The notes under the pieces are model-generated. The model had not been told where the DNA came from, ran no database searches, and saw only the letters and a list, made by a program, of their open reading frames with translations. A stretch of DNA of 19,821 nucleotides from 2-01-FULL-41-26 sp964587505 (GTDB taxonomy: Bacteria; Patescibacteriota; Minisyncoccia; 2-02-FULL-40-12; GWA2-44-9): positions 1-19,821 of the forward strand of contig CAZPLD010000010.1 in the NCBI GenBank assembly GCA_964587505.1, given 5' to 3'. A program made the translations under genes and the position numbers. Position 1 is the stretch's first letter. Every line of letters starts with the position of its first letter. Below, one piece after another: positions 12,704 through 18,912 of this stretch.

Positions 12704-12959
12704 TTATTTTATTCTAAATTGTTATTCTGCTGAATTTAGAAAACACTTATTTCAACTAAGGTTTTAACACGATGAGTGAATTTTTATCCCGACCTTAATG
12801 GTCGTGGATCCTCGATTGCTCTGCAATCGGGACAAACCGGATGTGATGGATGTTCTCGCTTTCGCGAACTTGTCCAACCCTTGCCGGATAAATACACTAC
12901 CTTATTACTACCTTATTCCTCTCCGCCATTTCTGACAAAGAGAGTAAAGTTATAATTTA

Positions 12960-13148
12960 TTAATCTTCTGATCCAATGTTTCCCTCTAAATAATTTTCAA
13001 CTTCTGTTAAGGCATCTACAACCTCATCAACATCTTTCCAATGACTATCAGGGATCGTTTCTGCTTTATCTAACAATTCACCGATTCTTTTATATTTAGC
13101 GTAAACATCTCCGATTACATGTTGTTCAATTTTTGGTAATTGTTCCAT
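12960..13148 (-). CDS. Small acidic protein, 62 residues, unknown
   Basis: I do not recognise this protein. The sequence (MEQLPKIEQHVIGDVYAKYK at the start) is acidic and probably mostly helical, with an amphipathic second half (WKDVDEVVDALTEVENYLEG). It has no membrane segment, Cys or catalytic motif. It sits between rpsJ and rplC, where genomes normally have nothing, right after structured element D. No clear SD precedes the ATG at 13148; a TATAAA lies too close to act as its -10. It is probably real because composition and open frame look protein-like, but this is not proven. Confidence 0.5.
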   Translation of the reverse strand: MEQLPKIEQHVIGDVYAKYKRIGELLDKAETIPDSHWKDVDEVVDALTEVENYLEGNIGSED

Positions 13149-13157
13149 ATCTTTATA

Positions 13158-13317
13158 TCTGACGCCGCTCGTTGAGTCAAGTTCGAGGCGCCAGCGAGCA
13201 TTGAGACGAAACGTAGTAAACTACGACGAGTCTCAAGCGGAGCTGACAACGAAGAAATTGGCTCAACCCGCAGAGTCCGTACCGCTTAATTTTTAAGCGG
13301 AGGACGAGCAAGTCAGA
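13158..13317. ncRNA. Structured element D: branched inverted-repeat region after rpsJ
   Basis: Nested pairs are TCTGAC (13158-13163) with GTCAGA (13312-13317), GCTCG with CGAGC (13167-13171, 13305-13309), and GTTGAGTCAA (13171-13180) with TTGGCTCAAC (13258-13267). Inside, TTGAGAC pairs with GTCTCAA (13201-13207, 13230-13236), capped by CGTAG-TAAA-CTACG (13212-13225). A separate hairpin CCGCTTAA-TTT-TTAAGCGG lies at 13282-13300. It begins one base after the rpsJ stop codon and ends about 9 nt before the 62-residue gene. The strand and function are unknown. Confidence 0.45.
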
Positions 13318-13318
13318 T

Positions 13319-13645
13319 TTACATTTTTAATTCTATATCTACTCCTGATGGCAAATTCAGGTTCATCAACGCATCTATAATCTTCGGCGTCGGTGAGTCA
13401 ATGTCTATGATTCTCTTGTGTGTTCTCATTTCAAACTGTTCCCTGGAATTCTTATCGATGAATGCCGAGCGGTTAGTCGTAAATTTCTGTATTTCCGTAG
13501 GTAATGGCACGGGACCAATGGGGTGGCCACCGTATCTTTCAATCGTTTCAACGATCTGCGCAGCGGATTTGTCTATTATCTTATTGTCGTAAGCCCGGAG
13601 CTTGATCCGTATTCTTTGACTTGTTTCTGTTGTTTTTTTAGCCAT
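13319..13645 (-). CDS. rpsJ: Small-subunit ribosomal protein S10 (uS10)
   Basis: S10 lies in the 30S head and is also the NusE subunit of antitermination complexes with NusB. The 108 residues contain IRIKLRAYDNKIIDKSAAQI, the loop GGHPIGPVPLPTEIQKFTTN and THKRIIDIDSPTPKIIDALM, all characteristic. It follows tuf after 61 nt that hold two mutually exclusive hairpins. It is separated from rplC by a structured element and a small gene. Confidence 0.97.
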   Translation of the reverse strand: MAKKTTETSQRIRIKLRAYDNKIIDKSAAQIVETIERYGGHPIGPVPLPTEIQKFTTNRSAFIDKNSREQFEMRTHKRIIDIDSPTPKIIDALMNLNLPSGVDIELKM

Positions 13646-13650
13646 TTTAC

Positions 13651-13695
13651 TTGGAAAGAACTATTTACCCCGCTCTTTCCAAAGAAAGGGCGGGG
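13651..13695 (-). promoter_or_regulatory. Two mutually exclusive hairpins in the tuf-rpsJ spacer
   Basis: Stem 1 on the minus strand is CCCCGCCCTTT (13695-13685) with AAAGAGCGGGG (13678-13668), 11 bp with one G-U. Stem 2 is TTGGAAAGA (13682-13674) with TCTTTCCAA (13659-13651), 9 bp perfect. They share 13674-13678, so only one can form. Stem 2 ends 5 nt before the rpsJ ATG. There is no T-run after stem 1. This could be a translational switch or an RNA-processing site; no ligand or protein is suggested by the sequence. Confidence 0.5.
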
Positions 13696-13706
13696 TTTCG
13701 TTACGC

Positions 13707-14909
13707 TCACTTATTAATTTTGGTTACAGCTCCGGCACCTACTGTCTTACCGCCTTCTCTGATGGCAAATCTCTGCTTTTCTTCCATGGCAATAGGAGCA
13801 ATCAACTGGACTTTCAAGTTTACGGTGTCTCCCGGCATAACCATCTCGGTTCCTTCGGGCAACAACACCTCACCCGTAACATCAGTGGTTCGGAAATAGA
13901 ACTGCGGTTTATAGCCCTTGAAGAACGGAGTGTGTCGTCCGCCTTCTTCTTTTGTCAAAACATAAATTTCAGCTTCAAAGTCGGTATGAGGAGTAATTGT
14001 GCCCGGTTTGGCCAATACTTGGCCTCTTTCTATTTCTTCTTTCTTGGTTCCTCTCAAAAGCACTCCGGCGTTATCCCCGGCCATACCTTCGTCTAATTGC
14101 TTGTTAAACATTTCGATACCGGTAACAACGGTCTTTGCGGTCGGTTTGATCCCGACTATTTCAATTTCTTCATTGAGTTTAACTTTTCCTCTTTCAATTC
14201 TTCCGGTTACGACTGTTCCTCTTCCTTCAATTGAGAAGATGTCTTCAATGGGCATCAGGAACGGTTTGTCGGTATCTCTGACCGGTTCGGGGAAGAAAGT
14301 GTCTACCGCATCCATCAACTCTTTAATTGGCTTAGCCCACTGGTCGTCTTTTGATTTAGCTTCAAGGGCTTTGAGTCCCGAACCGCGGATTATCGGGGTC
14401 TTATCTCCGGGGAATTGGTATTTGTTCAAAAGTTCTCTTATTTCGGCTTCAACCAAGTCAACCATTTCGGCATCATCAACCATGTCTACTTTATTTAGAA
14501 ATACGACAATGTTGGGAACACCAACCTGTCTGGCAAGCAAAATGTGTTCTCTGGTCTGGGGCATAGGACCATCGGTTGCGGCGACAACCAAAATAGCTCC
14601 ATCCATCTGGGCGGCACCCGTAATCATGTTTTTAATGTAATCGGCATGGCCCGGAGCATCAACGTGGGCATAGTGGCGTTTTGGCGTCTCATATTCAGAG
14701 TGATGTAAAGCAATGGTTATACCTCTTGCCTTTTCTTCCGGAGCGTTGTCTATTTGGTCTACTCCTTCCTCTCGGGCAGAATAGCCCTCGTCCTTCATTA
14801 AATTTAATACATGCAAAATACCCGCTGTTAGCGTGGTTTTACCATGGTCAACGTGACCGATTGTGCCGATATTCAAATGCGGCTTTGTTCTTTCAAATTT
14901 CCCTGCCAT
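13707..14909 (-). CDS. tuf: Elongation factor Tu
   Basis: EF-Tu delivers aminoacyl-tRNA to the ribosomal A site with GTP. The 400 residues carry GTPase motifs G1 GHVDHGKT (18-25), the switch I end ARGITI, G3 DAPGH (usually DCPGH, so Ala replaces Cys), and G4 NKVD, followed by domains 2 and 3 (GRGTVVTGRIERG, GREGGKTVGAGAV-type C-terminus). It has its own promoter (14966-14994) and a leader hairpin, as expected for a highly expressed factor. There is no visible SD before the ATG. Confidence 0.98.
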   Translation of the reverse strand: MAGKFERTKPHLNIGTIGHVDHGKTTLTAGILHVLNLMKDEGYSAREEGVDQIDNAPEEKARGITIALHHSEYETPKRHYAHVDAPGHADYIKNMITGAAQMDGAILVVAATDGPMPQTREHILLARQVGVPNIVVFLNKVDMVDDAEMVDLVEAEIRELLNKYQFPGDKTPIIRGSGLKALEAKSKDDQWAKPIKELMDAVDTFFPEPVRDTDKPFLMPIEDIFSIEGRGTVVTGRIERGKVKLNEEIEIVGIKPTAKTVVTGIEMFNKQLDEGMAGDNAGVLLRGTKKEEIERGQVLAKPGTITPHTDFEAEIYVLTKEEGGRHTPFFKGYKPQFYFRTTDVTGEVLLPEGTEMVMPGDTVNLKVQLIAPIAMEEKQRFAIREGGKTVGAGAVTKINK

Positions 14910-14917
14910 TTTTGATT

Positions 14918-14943
14918 AATAGCTTCGGAATCCAGAAGCTATT
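14918..14943 (-). other. Leader hairpin of tuf
   Basis: AATAGCTTC (14918-14926) and GAAGCTATT (14935-14943) form a perfect 9-bp stem with an 8-nt loop, ending 8 nt before the tuf ATG on the minus strand. There is no T-run on that side. It would lie in the predicted ~50-nt leader and may stabilise the mRNA or control ribosome access. Confidence 0.6.
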
Positions 14944-14965
14944 TATTATTAAATATGTAATATCT

Positions 14966-14994
14966 ATTTTAGCGGAATAGTGCCAATCAGTCAA
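14966..14994 (-). promoter_or_regulatory. tuf promoter
   Basis: On the minus strand TTGACT (14994-14989; 5 of 6) and TAAAAT (14971-14966; 5 of 6) are separated by exactly 17 nt. The -35 overlaps the stop codon of the upstream 102-residue gene. Transcription would start near 14959. Confidence 0.7.
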
Positions 14995-15295
14995 TAGACA
15001 CCAGCTTTTCCTCTTTTTCAATCTCGCTCTTTAGTGCCAAAATGTCCTTATTTATCCTTTCCAATATCTCAAGCTCATTGTCGGGAAGAGCGGGTTTTAC
15101 GGGAGGGGTCCCACCTTCGTTATGGCTTATTCCGTTAGAAATGGCGTGGTTTATCTTGATTTCTTTCTCTTTTCCTCCTAAAACCAGATCCTTATACATC
15201 TCATAGCTTAGGATAGCAAAGGACGGCTCTCCATTATCCAGCACCAAAACCGCCGTAGAATGCTTCACCAGTTTTTTGAGTTCGTCTACGTTCAT
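14987..15295 (-). CDS. Phd/YefM antitoxin-like N-domain with coiled-coil tail
   Basis: Residues 1-38 (ELKKLVKHSTAVLVLDNGEP, then SFAILSYEMYKDLV) resemble the N-terminal DNA-binding and dimerisation fold of Phd/YefM antitoxins, which often reads 'ntG.p.avi...y..l'. A Gly/Pro-rich linker (about 39-72) and a charged coiled-coil-like helix (73-97, NELEILERINKDILALKSEI) follow. The neighbours are fusA and tuf; no toxin gene is adjacent. It may be an autoregulated transcription factor rather than part of a toxin-antitoxin pair. A TATAAT ends 6 nt before the ATG. The family assignment is by eye only. Confidence 0.65.
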   Translation of the reverse strand: MNVDELKKLVKHSTAVLVLDNGEPSFAILSYEMYKDLVLGGKEKEIKINHAISNGISHNEGGTPPVKPALPDNELEILERINKDILALKSEIEKEEKLVSID

Positions 15296-15301
15296 TACTG
15301 G

Positions 15302-15307
15302 ATTATA
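15302..15307 (-). promoter_or_regulatory. -10 box of the Phd-like gene, likely leaderless
   Basis: A perfect TATAAT on the minus strand is followed by CCAGTA and then ATG, which puts the expected transcription start at the A of the start codon. Upstream is A/T-rich without a clear -35. No SD exists. Confidence 0.5.
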
Positions 15308-15345
15308 TTATTAAAATATTGAAAAAAATGCAAACTTATCGCTTC

Positions 15346-15476
15346 CCCAGCCACATACCCCCAACTCGACCGATAGTCGCCTCACTCCAGCGGCTCGGCG
15401 CTATCTACATGCTCGGTATTTCGAAGAACCAAGCCGAAATGCCTGCGCAAGTTCTCCTTGGGGGTATATGGCTGGG
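15346..15476 (-). ncRNA. Structured element B: 19-bp closing stem, about 131 nt
   Basis: CCCAGCCACATACCCCCAA (15346-15364) and TTGGGGGTATATGGCTGGG (15458-15476) are complementary over 19 positions with one mismatch. In minus-strand RNA that mismatch is a G-U pair, in plus-strand RNA an A-C, which slightly favours the minus strand. Inside, GGTATTTCG and CGAAATGCC form another stem. A TATAAT at 15504-15509 (minus) lies about 25 nt upstream and could start a transcript. No known RNA family was recognised. It lies in the ~430-nt gene-free spacer between fusA and the Phd-like gene. Confidence 0.45.
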
Positions 15477-15516
15477 TCGCTCATAAAAATAAATGCTTGT
15501 TTAATTATAAAAGCGA

Positions 15517-15720
15517 GCTGTCTGCTATTTTCTAACAAACTGCACGATTGGTAACTATTTCAGGAACTCCGACGCTATTTCTCTGGGTACCGACCCGAGG
15601 ATGTCGAAAACGGCCCAAAGGGCCGCATGGTTCGACAGGAGTTGCTTCGGGCGGTCAGAGAAATTAGGAGGAGTTTCTAGAAATAGTCCAAGAGGAAGCC
15701 GTGAGAAAATAGCAGACAGC
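15517..15720. ncRNA. Structured element C: ~204-nt rod after fusA
   Basis: A perfect 17-bp closing stem GCTGTCTGCTATTTTCT (15517-15533) with its complement at 15704-15720 is followed by a large internal loop of about 21/17 nt. A second stem of about 16 bp follows (15555-15570 with 15670-15686), then ATTTCTCTG/CAGAGAAAT (15577-15585, 15656-15664), CCCGAG/CTTCGGG steps, TGTCGAA/TTCGACA (15602-15608, 15631-15637) and a tip CGGCCC-AAA-GGGCCG (15611-15625). The overall rod with a central bubble recalls the 6S RNA shape, but no 6S sequence signature was recognised. It starts 3 nt after the fusA stop codon. Confidence 0.5.
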
Positions 15721-15723
15721 AAG

Positions 15724-17832
15724 CTATTTTTTGCCCTCCTTGATAAGCTCCACCATACTATTCGGTACCGGTTCGTAGTGGTCGAATTCCATGTTGAAAG
15801 TTCCGCGTCCTTCGGTCAAAGATCTAACTGATGTTGCATAACCGAACATTTCAGACAGCGGAACTCGGGCATCAATAACTTTCAAGTTCATCGGACTTCG
15901 GTCGTTGATACTATTGATCTGTCCTCTTCGGGAAGAAATATCTCCGGTCGCCTCGCCCATGAAAGAGTCGGGAACAATAATTTCTACTTTCATGATTGGC
16001 TCCAATAAAATTGGCTTTGCTCTTTTGATGGCCTCCTGAAGAGCCATGGCTCCGGCAATTTTGAAAGCAATTTCAGACGAGTCAACTTCATGGTAAGAAC
16101 CGTCGTAAAGCGTGACTTGCATATCCACTACTGGAAATCCGGCAACAACTCCTTTGTCCAGCGCTTCCTTGACTCCCTTTTCAACCGGAGTAATAAATTC
16201 TTCCGGAATAGATCCGCCCTTGATGGCATCAATGAATTCAAAACCGGTTCCTCTTTCTTTCGGTTCTACGCGCAGCCAAACATGGCCATATTGTCCCCGG
16301 CCACCAGATTGTTTGATGTATTTGCCTTCCGCTTGGGCTTTGTCGGAAATAGTTTCTTTGTAGGCAACCTGCGGCCGGCCGACATTTACGTTAACCCCGA
16401 ATTCCCTCTTCATGCGGTCCACGATAATTTCCAAATGCAACTCTCCCATTCCGGAAATAATTGTTTCCGCCGTTTCTTCGTCGCTTCTTATTTTGAAGGT
16501 CGGGTCCTCGTCGGATAATTTTTTAAGCGATATGCCCATTTTTTCCTGATCGGCTTTAGTCTTAGGTTCTATGCGCAAAGAGATAACCGGTTCCGGAAAT
16601 TCAATTCTCTCCAAAACAACCGGGTGATCGGGATCGCAAAGAGTGTCTCCGGTTCTTGTGGCTTTCATTCCTACTGTTGCCACGATATCTCCGGCCAAAA
16701 CGTCTTTAATTTCTTTTCTTTCGTTGGCGTGCATCCGGACCAAACGGCTGATGCGCTCCTGCTGACCGCTGGTTGTATTGAGCACATAAGACCCGCTATT
16801 TAAAGTTCCAGAATAAACACGGAAGAATGTCAGCTGACCCATATAGGGATCAGTGGCAACCTTAAAAGCAAGAGCTGTAAACGGGGCGTCATCTAACGGT
16901 TCACGTTTTATATCTTCTCCTGTTTTGGCATCATGGGCAGTTAAAGGAGGCAGATCAAGAGGCGAAGGCAAATAATAAACAACGGCATCAAGCATGAACT
17001 GAACTCCTTTATTCTTAAGTGCCGAACCGGTAAACACGGGAACTATTTTATTCGCAATAGTGGCTTTTCTTAAAATTTCTTTTAATTTTTCTGTCGGGAT
17101 TACTTTTCCTTCAAGATATTGACTCATGGCTTCGTCATCATTCTCAACAATTTTCTCAACCAAAATACCGTGAAGTTCTTTTACTTTTTCCGCGATATGT
17201 TCCGGAATTGATTTTTCAAGCACTTTTTCTCCATGCTCGCCTTCAAAAACATAATATTTCTGGGTCAAAAGATCTGCTACTCCCTTAAACTGGTCTTCCT
17301 CGCCGTCAGGTATCTGCATCCTGACGGCATTGGGGGTAAGCCGGGCAAGAATAGATTGATATGATCTTTCAAAAGAAGCGCCAAGACGGTCTAATTTGTT
17401 GATAAAGCAAATCCTCGGCACTTTATAATCATCTGCATAGCGCCAGTTCGTTTCCGACTGGGGCTCCACTCCGGCCACTCCGTCAAAAACCACAACCGCG
17501 CCGTCCAACACTCTCAATGAGCGTTTTACCTCAACGGTAAAATCAATATGGCCCGGCGTATCAATAAGGTTAAACTTATATTCGTTGTCTTTATTTTTCG
17601 GAAATCCCAAAGGGGTCCAAAAGGCGGTTGTCGCGGCCGAAGTGATGGTGATACCTCTTTCTCTCTCCTGTTCCATCCAATCCATTACAGTATCTCCTTC
17701 GTGGACTTCTCCTATTTTGTGAGAGACACCTGTATAAAAAAGTACCCGTTCACTAACGGTGGTTTTGCCCGCATCAATGTGGGCAATAATGCCAATATTC
17801 CGAGTTTTGTCGATAGCGTATTCGCGGGGCAT
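15724..17832 (-). CDS. fusA: Elongation factor G
   Basis: EF-G is the GTPase that moves tRNAs and mRNA after peptide-bond formation. The 702 residues have G1 AHIDAGKTT (17-25), switch I RERGITITSAATT, G3 DTPGH, G4 NKLD and the later domains: PVISLRIEPKTKADQEKM (domain III start), GGRGQYGHVWLRVEP (domain IV) and GQINSINDR with EMFGYATSVRSLTEGRGTF (domain V). The length is normal. It starts 12 nt after rpsG. A TAG stop is followed at once by structured element C. Confidence 0.98.
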   Translation of the reverse strand: MPREYAIDKTRNIGIIAHIDAGKTTVSERVLFYTGVSHKIGEVHEGDTVMDWMEQERERGITITSAATTAFWTPLGFPKNKDNEYKFNLIDTPGHIDFTVEVKRSLRVLDGAVVVFDGVAGVEPQSETNWRYADDYKVPRICFINKLDRLGASFERSYQSILARLTPNAVRMQIPDGEEDQFKGVADLLTQKYYVFEGEHGEKVLEKSIPEHIAEKVKELHGILVEKIVENDDEAMSQYLEGKVIPTEKLKEILRKATIANKIVPVFTGSALKNKGVQFMLDAVVYYLPSPLDLPPLTAHDAKTGEDIKREPLDDAPFTALAFKVATDPYMGQLTFFRVYSGTLNSGSYVLNTTSGQQERISRLVRMHANERKEIKDVLAGDIVATVGMKATRTGDTLCDPDHPVVLERIEFPEPVISLRIEPKTKADQEKMGISLKKLSDEDPTFKIRSDEETAETIISGMGELHLEIIVDRMKREFGVNVNVGRPQVAYKETISDKAQAEGKYIKQSGGRGQYGHVWLRVEPKERGTGFEFIDAIKGGSIPEEFITPVEKGVKEALDKGVVAGFPVVDMQVTLYDGSYHEVDSSEIAFKIAGAMALQEAIKRAKPILLEPIMKVEIIVPDSFMGEATGDISSRRGQINSINDRSPMNLKVIDARVPLSEMFGYATSVRSLTEGRGTFNMEFDHYEPVPNSMVELIKEGKK

Positions 17833-17844
17833 ATATTTCTTATT

Positions 17845-18312
17845 TTACCACGCGAAGTGGGCAAATGCCTTATTGGCTTCGGCCATTCGATGAGTATCGG
17901 CTTTTTTCTTAACTGCACCGCCAGTGTTATTAAAGGCATTCATTAATTCTTCGGCAAGCTTTTCTTCTGTGGCTTTTCCTTTTTGATTACGGACAGAATC
18001 AACAATCCATCTGATGGCTAAAGTTGTTTTTCTTTCAGGTCTGACTTCAATAGGCACCTGGTAGTTGGCGCCTCCAATTCTTCGTGATTTCAATTCCATT
18101 TGAGGGCCGGCATTGGTAATGGCCTGGTCTAAAATTTCCATGGCCGGTTTGTTTAATTTCTTTTCTGCCCGTTCAAGAGCTCCGTAGACAATCTTCATGG
18201 CAATCGCCTTTTTTCCGGAATACATGATTTTATTTATAAACTTGGCAACCAAAAGACTTGAATATTTCAAGTCGGGTTCTACGAGTACTTTATGTTTAAC
18301 TGGTCTTCGCAT
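17845..18312 (-). CDS. rpsG: Small-subunit ribosomal protein S7 (uS7)
   Basis: S7 initiates 30S head assembly and lies at the E site; in E. coli it represses the str operon. The 155 residues contain RRPVKHKVLVEPDLKYSSLL, the family signature KFINKIMYSGKKAIA, GPQMELKSRRIGGANYQVPI and the C-terminal MAEANKAFAHFAW. The length is normal. It lies between rpsL and fusA as in most bacteria, but the rpsL-rpsG spacer (130 nt) is long and hairpin-rich. Confidence 0.97.
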   Translation of the reverse strand: MRRPVKHKVLVEPDLKYSSLLVAKFINKIMYSGKKAIAMKIVYGALERAEKKLNKPAMEILDQAITNAGPQMELKSRRIGGANYQVPIEVRPERKTTLAIRWIVDSVRNQKGKATEEKLAEELMNAFNNTGGAVKKKADTHRMAEANKAFAHFAW

Positions 18313-18324
18313 ATTATTAATTTA

Positions 18325-18365
18325 GTCCTTCGTTATACTCAGGACGAAATAACTTCGTTATTTCG
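18325..18365 (+). repeat. Tandem double-hairpin repeat, copy K2 (rpsL-rpsG spacer)
   Basis: The first hairpin is GTCCT, loop TCGTTATACTC, AGGAC (18325-18345). The second is CGAAATAAC, loop TTC, GTTATTTCG (9 bp, perfect, 18345-18365). Copy K1 at 5375-5413 has the same arrangement (5-bp stem, loop TCGnnAnnCTC, then a 9-bp stem with a 3-nt loop) but different, still-paired stem bases. Confidence 0.65.
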
Positions 18366-18393
18366 CTTTCTTGGCTCCGTATTTAGAACGCTG

Positions 18394-18438
18394 CCCCGAC
18401 GCTTCGGTCAGGGCCCCGACCCCTTTAGGGCGTCGGGG
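18394..18438 (-). other. GC-rich alternative hairpins after rpsL
   Basis: CCCCGAC occurs at 18394-18400 and 18414-18420; both can pair with GTCGGGG at 18432-18438. The nearer pairing has an inner CCC-TTTA-GGG and forms a strong stem 4 nt after the rpsL stop codon (18443) on the minus strand. There is no T-run, so it is not a classical terminator. It may cause pausing or processing between rpsL and rpsG. Confidence 0.55.
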
Positions 18439-18442
18439 TTGT

Positions 18443-18853
18443 TTATTTTGGTCTTTTCGCACCATACTTTGATCTTTGTTGCTTCCTGCCTTCCACACCG
18501 CTCGAATCCAGCATGCCTCTTACTATATGGTAACGCACACCGGGCAAATCTTTTACCCTTCCGCCACGCAACACAACCACCGAGTGTTCCTGGAGATTGT
18601 GGCCGATTCCCGGAATATAAGCGGTAACTTCCATTCCATTGGTTAATCTGACTCTGGCAATTTTTCTCAAAGCAGAATTAGGCTTCTTCGGCGTGGTTGT
18701 CCTGACCGATAAGCAAACTCCCCTCTTTAAAGGCGAGGGATAAAAAACAGGCCTATTCTTTTTTGAGTTAAATCCATAAATCAAAGCCGGCGACTTGGTT
18801 TTCGCTCTGGCGATTCGTCTCGGTTTTTTTAGTAATTGACGAAAAGTTGGCAT
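18443..18853 (-). CDS. rpsL: Small-subunit ribosomal protein S12 (uS12)
   Basis: S12 controls decoding fidelity and is the streptomycin-resistance locus in many bacteria. The 136 residues have MPTFRQLLKKPRR, the decoding loop TTTPKKPNSALRKIARVRLT with the key Lys, HNLQEHSVVVLRGGRVKDLP and the C-terminal RSKYGAKRPK. The extra residues relative to E. coli (124) are near 26-40 (IYGFNSKKNRPVFYPSPLKR), similar in position to the insertion in Gram-positive S12. It has its own promoter. Confidence 0.97.
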   Translation of the reverse strand: MPTFRQLLKKPRRIARAKTKSPALIYGFNSKKNRPVFYPSPLKRGVCLSVRTTTPKKPNSALRKIARVRLTNGMEVTAYIPGIGHNLQEHSVVVLRGGRVKDLPGVRYHIVRGMLDSSGVEGRKQQRSKYGAKRPK

Positions 18854-18855
18854 AC

Positions 18856-18874
18856 AAAAAGACCCTTAGGTCTT
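18856..18874 (-). terminator. Hairpin plus T-run at the rpsL 5' end
   Basis: On the minus strand AAGACC, loop TAAG, GGTCTT is followed by TTT and, 2-3 nt later, the rpsL ATG. It has terminator form for the upstream M50 gene. Because the rpsL promoter would start transcription near 18872, the same hairpin forms the first bases of the rpsL mRNA. No SD fits between hairpin and ATG. Confidence 0.6.
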
Positions 18875-18878
18875 CTGG

Positions 18879-18908
18879 AGTATATCAAAGAGTCAGGCCT
18901 AATGTCAA
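18879..18908 (-). promoter_or_regulatory. rpsL (str operon) promoter
   Basis: On the minus strand TTGACA (18908-18903, perfect) and TATACT (18884-18879; 5 of 6) are 18 nt apart. The promoter lies directly after the M50 gene stop at 18913. The predicted leader is only about 19 nt. Confidence 0.75.
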
Positions 18909-18912
18909 TTAT

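Larger units (their letters stand above)
12513..12959 (-). other. Gene-free spacer upstream of rplC holding several hairpins
   Basis: Besides the AGYA-loop hairpin (12551-12575) and the terminator (12657-12683), I see TTCTAAATT/AATTTAGAA (12712-12741), CGACC/GGTCG (around 12802-12816), CGATTGC-TCT-GCAATCG (around 12814-12832) and a tandem 11-mer ACTACCTTATT twice (12896-12917). An AAGGAGGG at about 12606-12615 has no start codon at proper distance. No convincing -35/-10 pair was found, although TATTAT near 12686-12691 is a candidate -10. Confidence 0.5.

Noticed and set aside
13999..14640. Plus-strand open frame of 213 codons
   Set aside because: It lies entirely antisense to tuf, a strongly conserved gene.
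15517..15720. Element C as RNase P RNA, SRP RNA, tmRNA or group I intron
   Set aside because: None of the conserved core motifs of these RNAs was seen on either strand; 6S remains only a shape resemblance.
15601..15831. Plus-strand open frame of 76 codons
   Set aside because: It crosses structured element C and the fusA C-terminus; no ribosome site or family resemblance.
16090..16518. Plus-strand open frames antisense to fusA
   Set aside because: Shadows of EF-G coding sequence.
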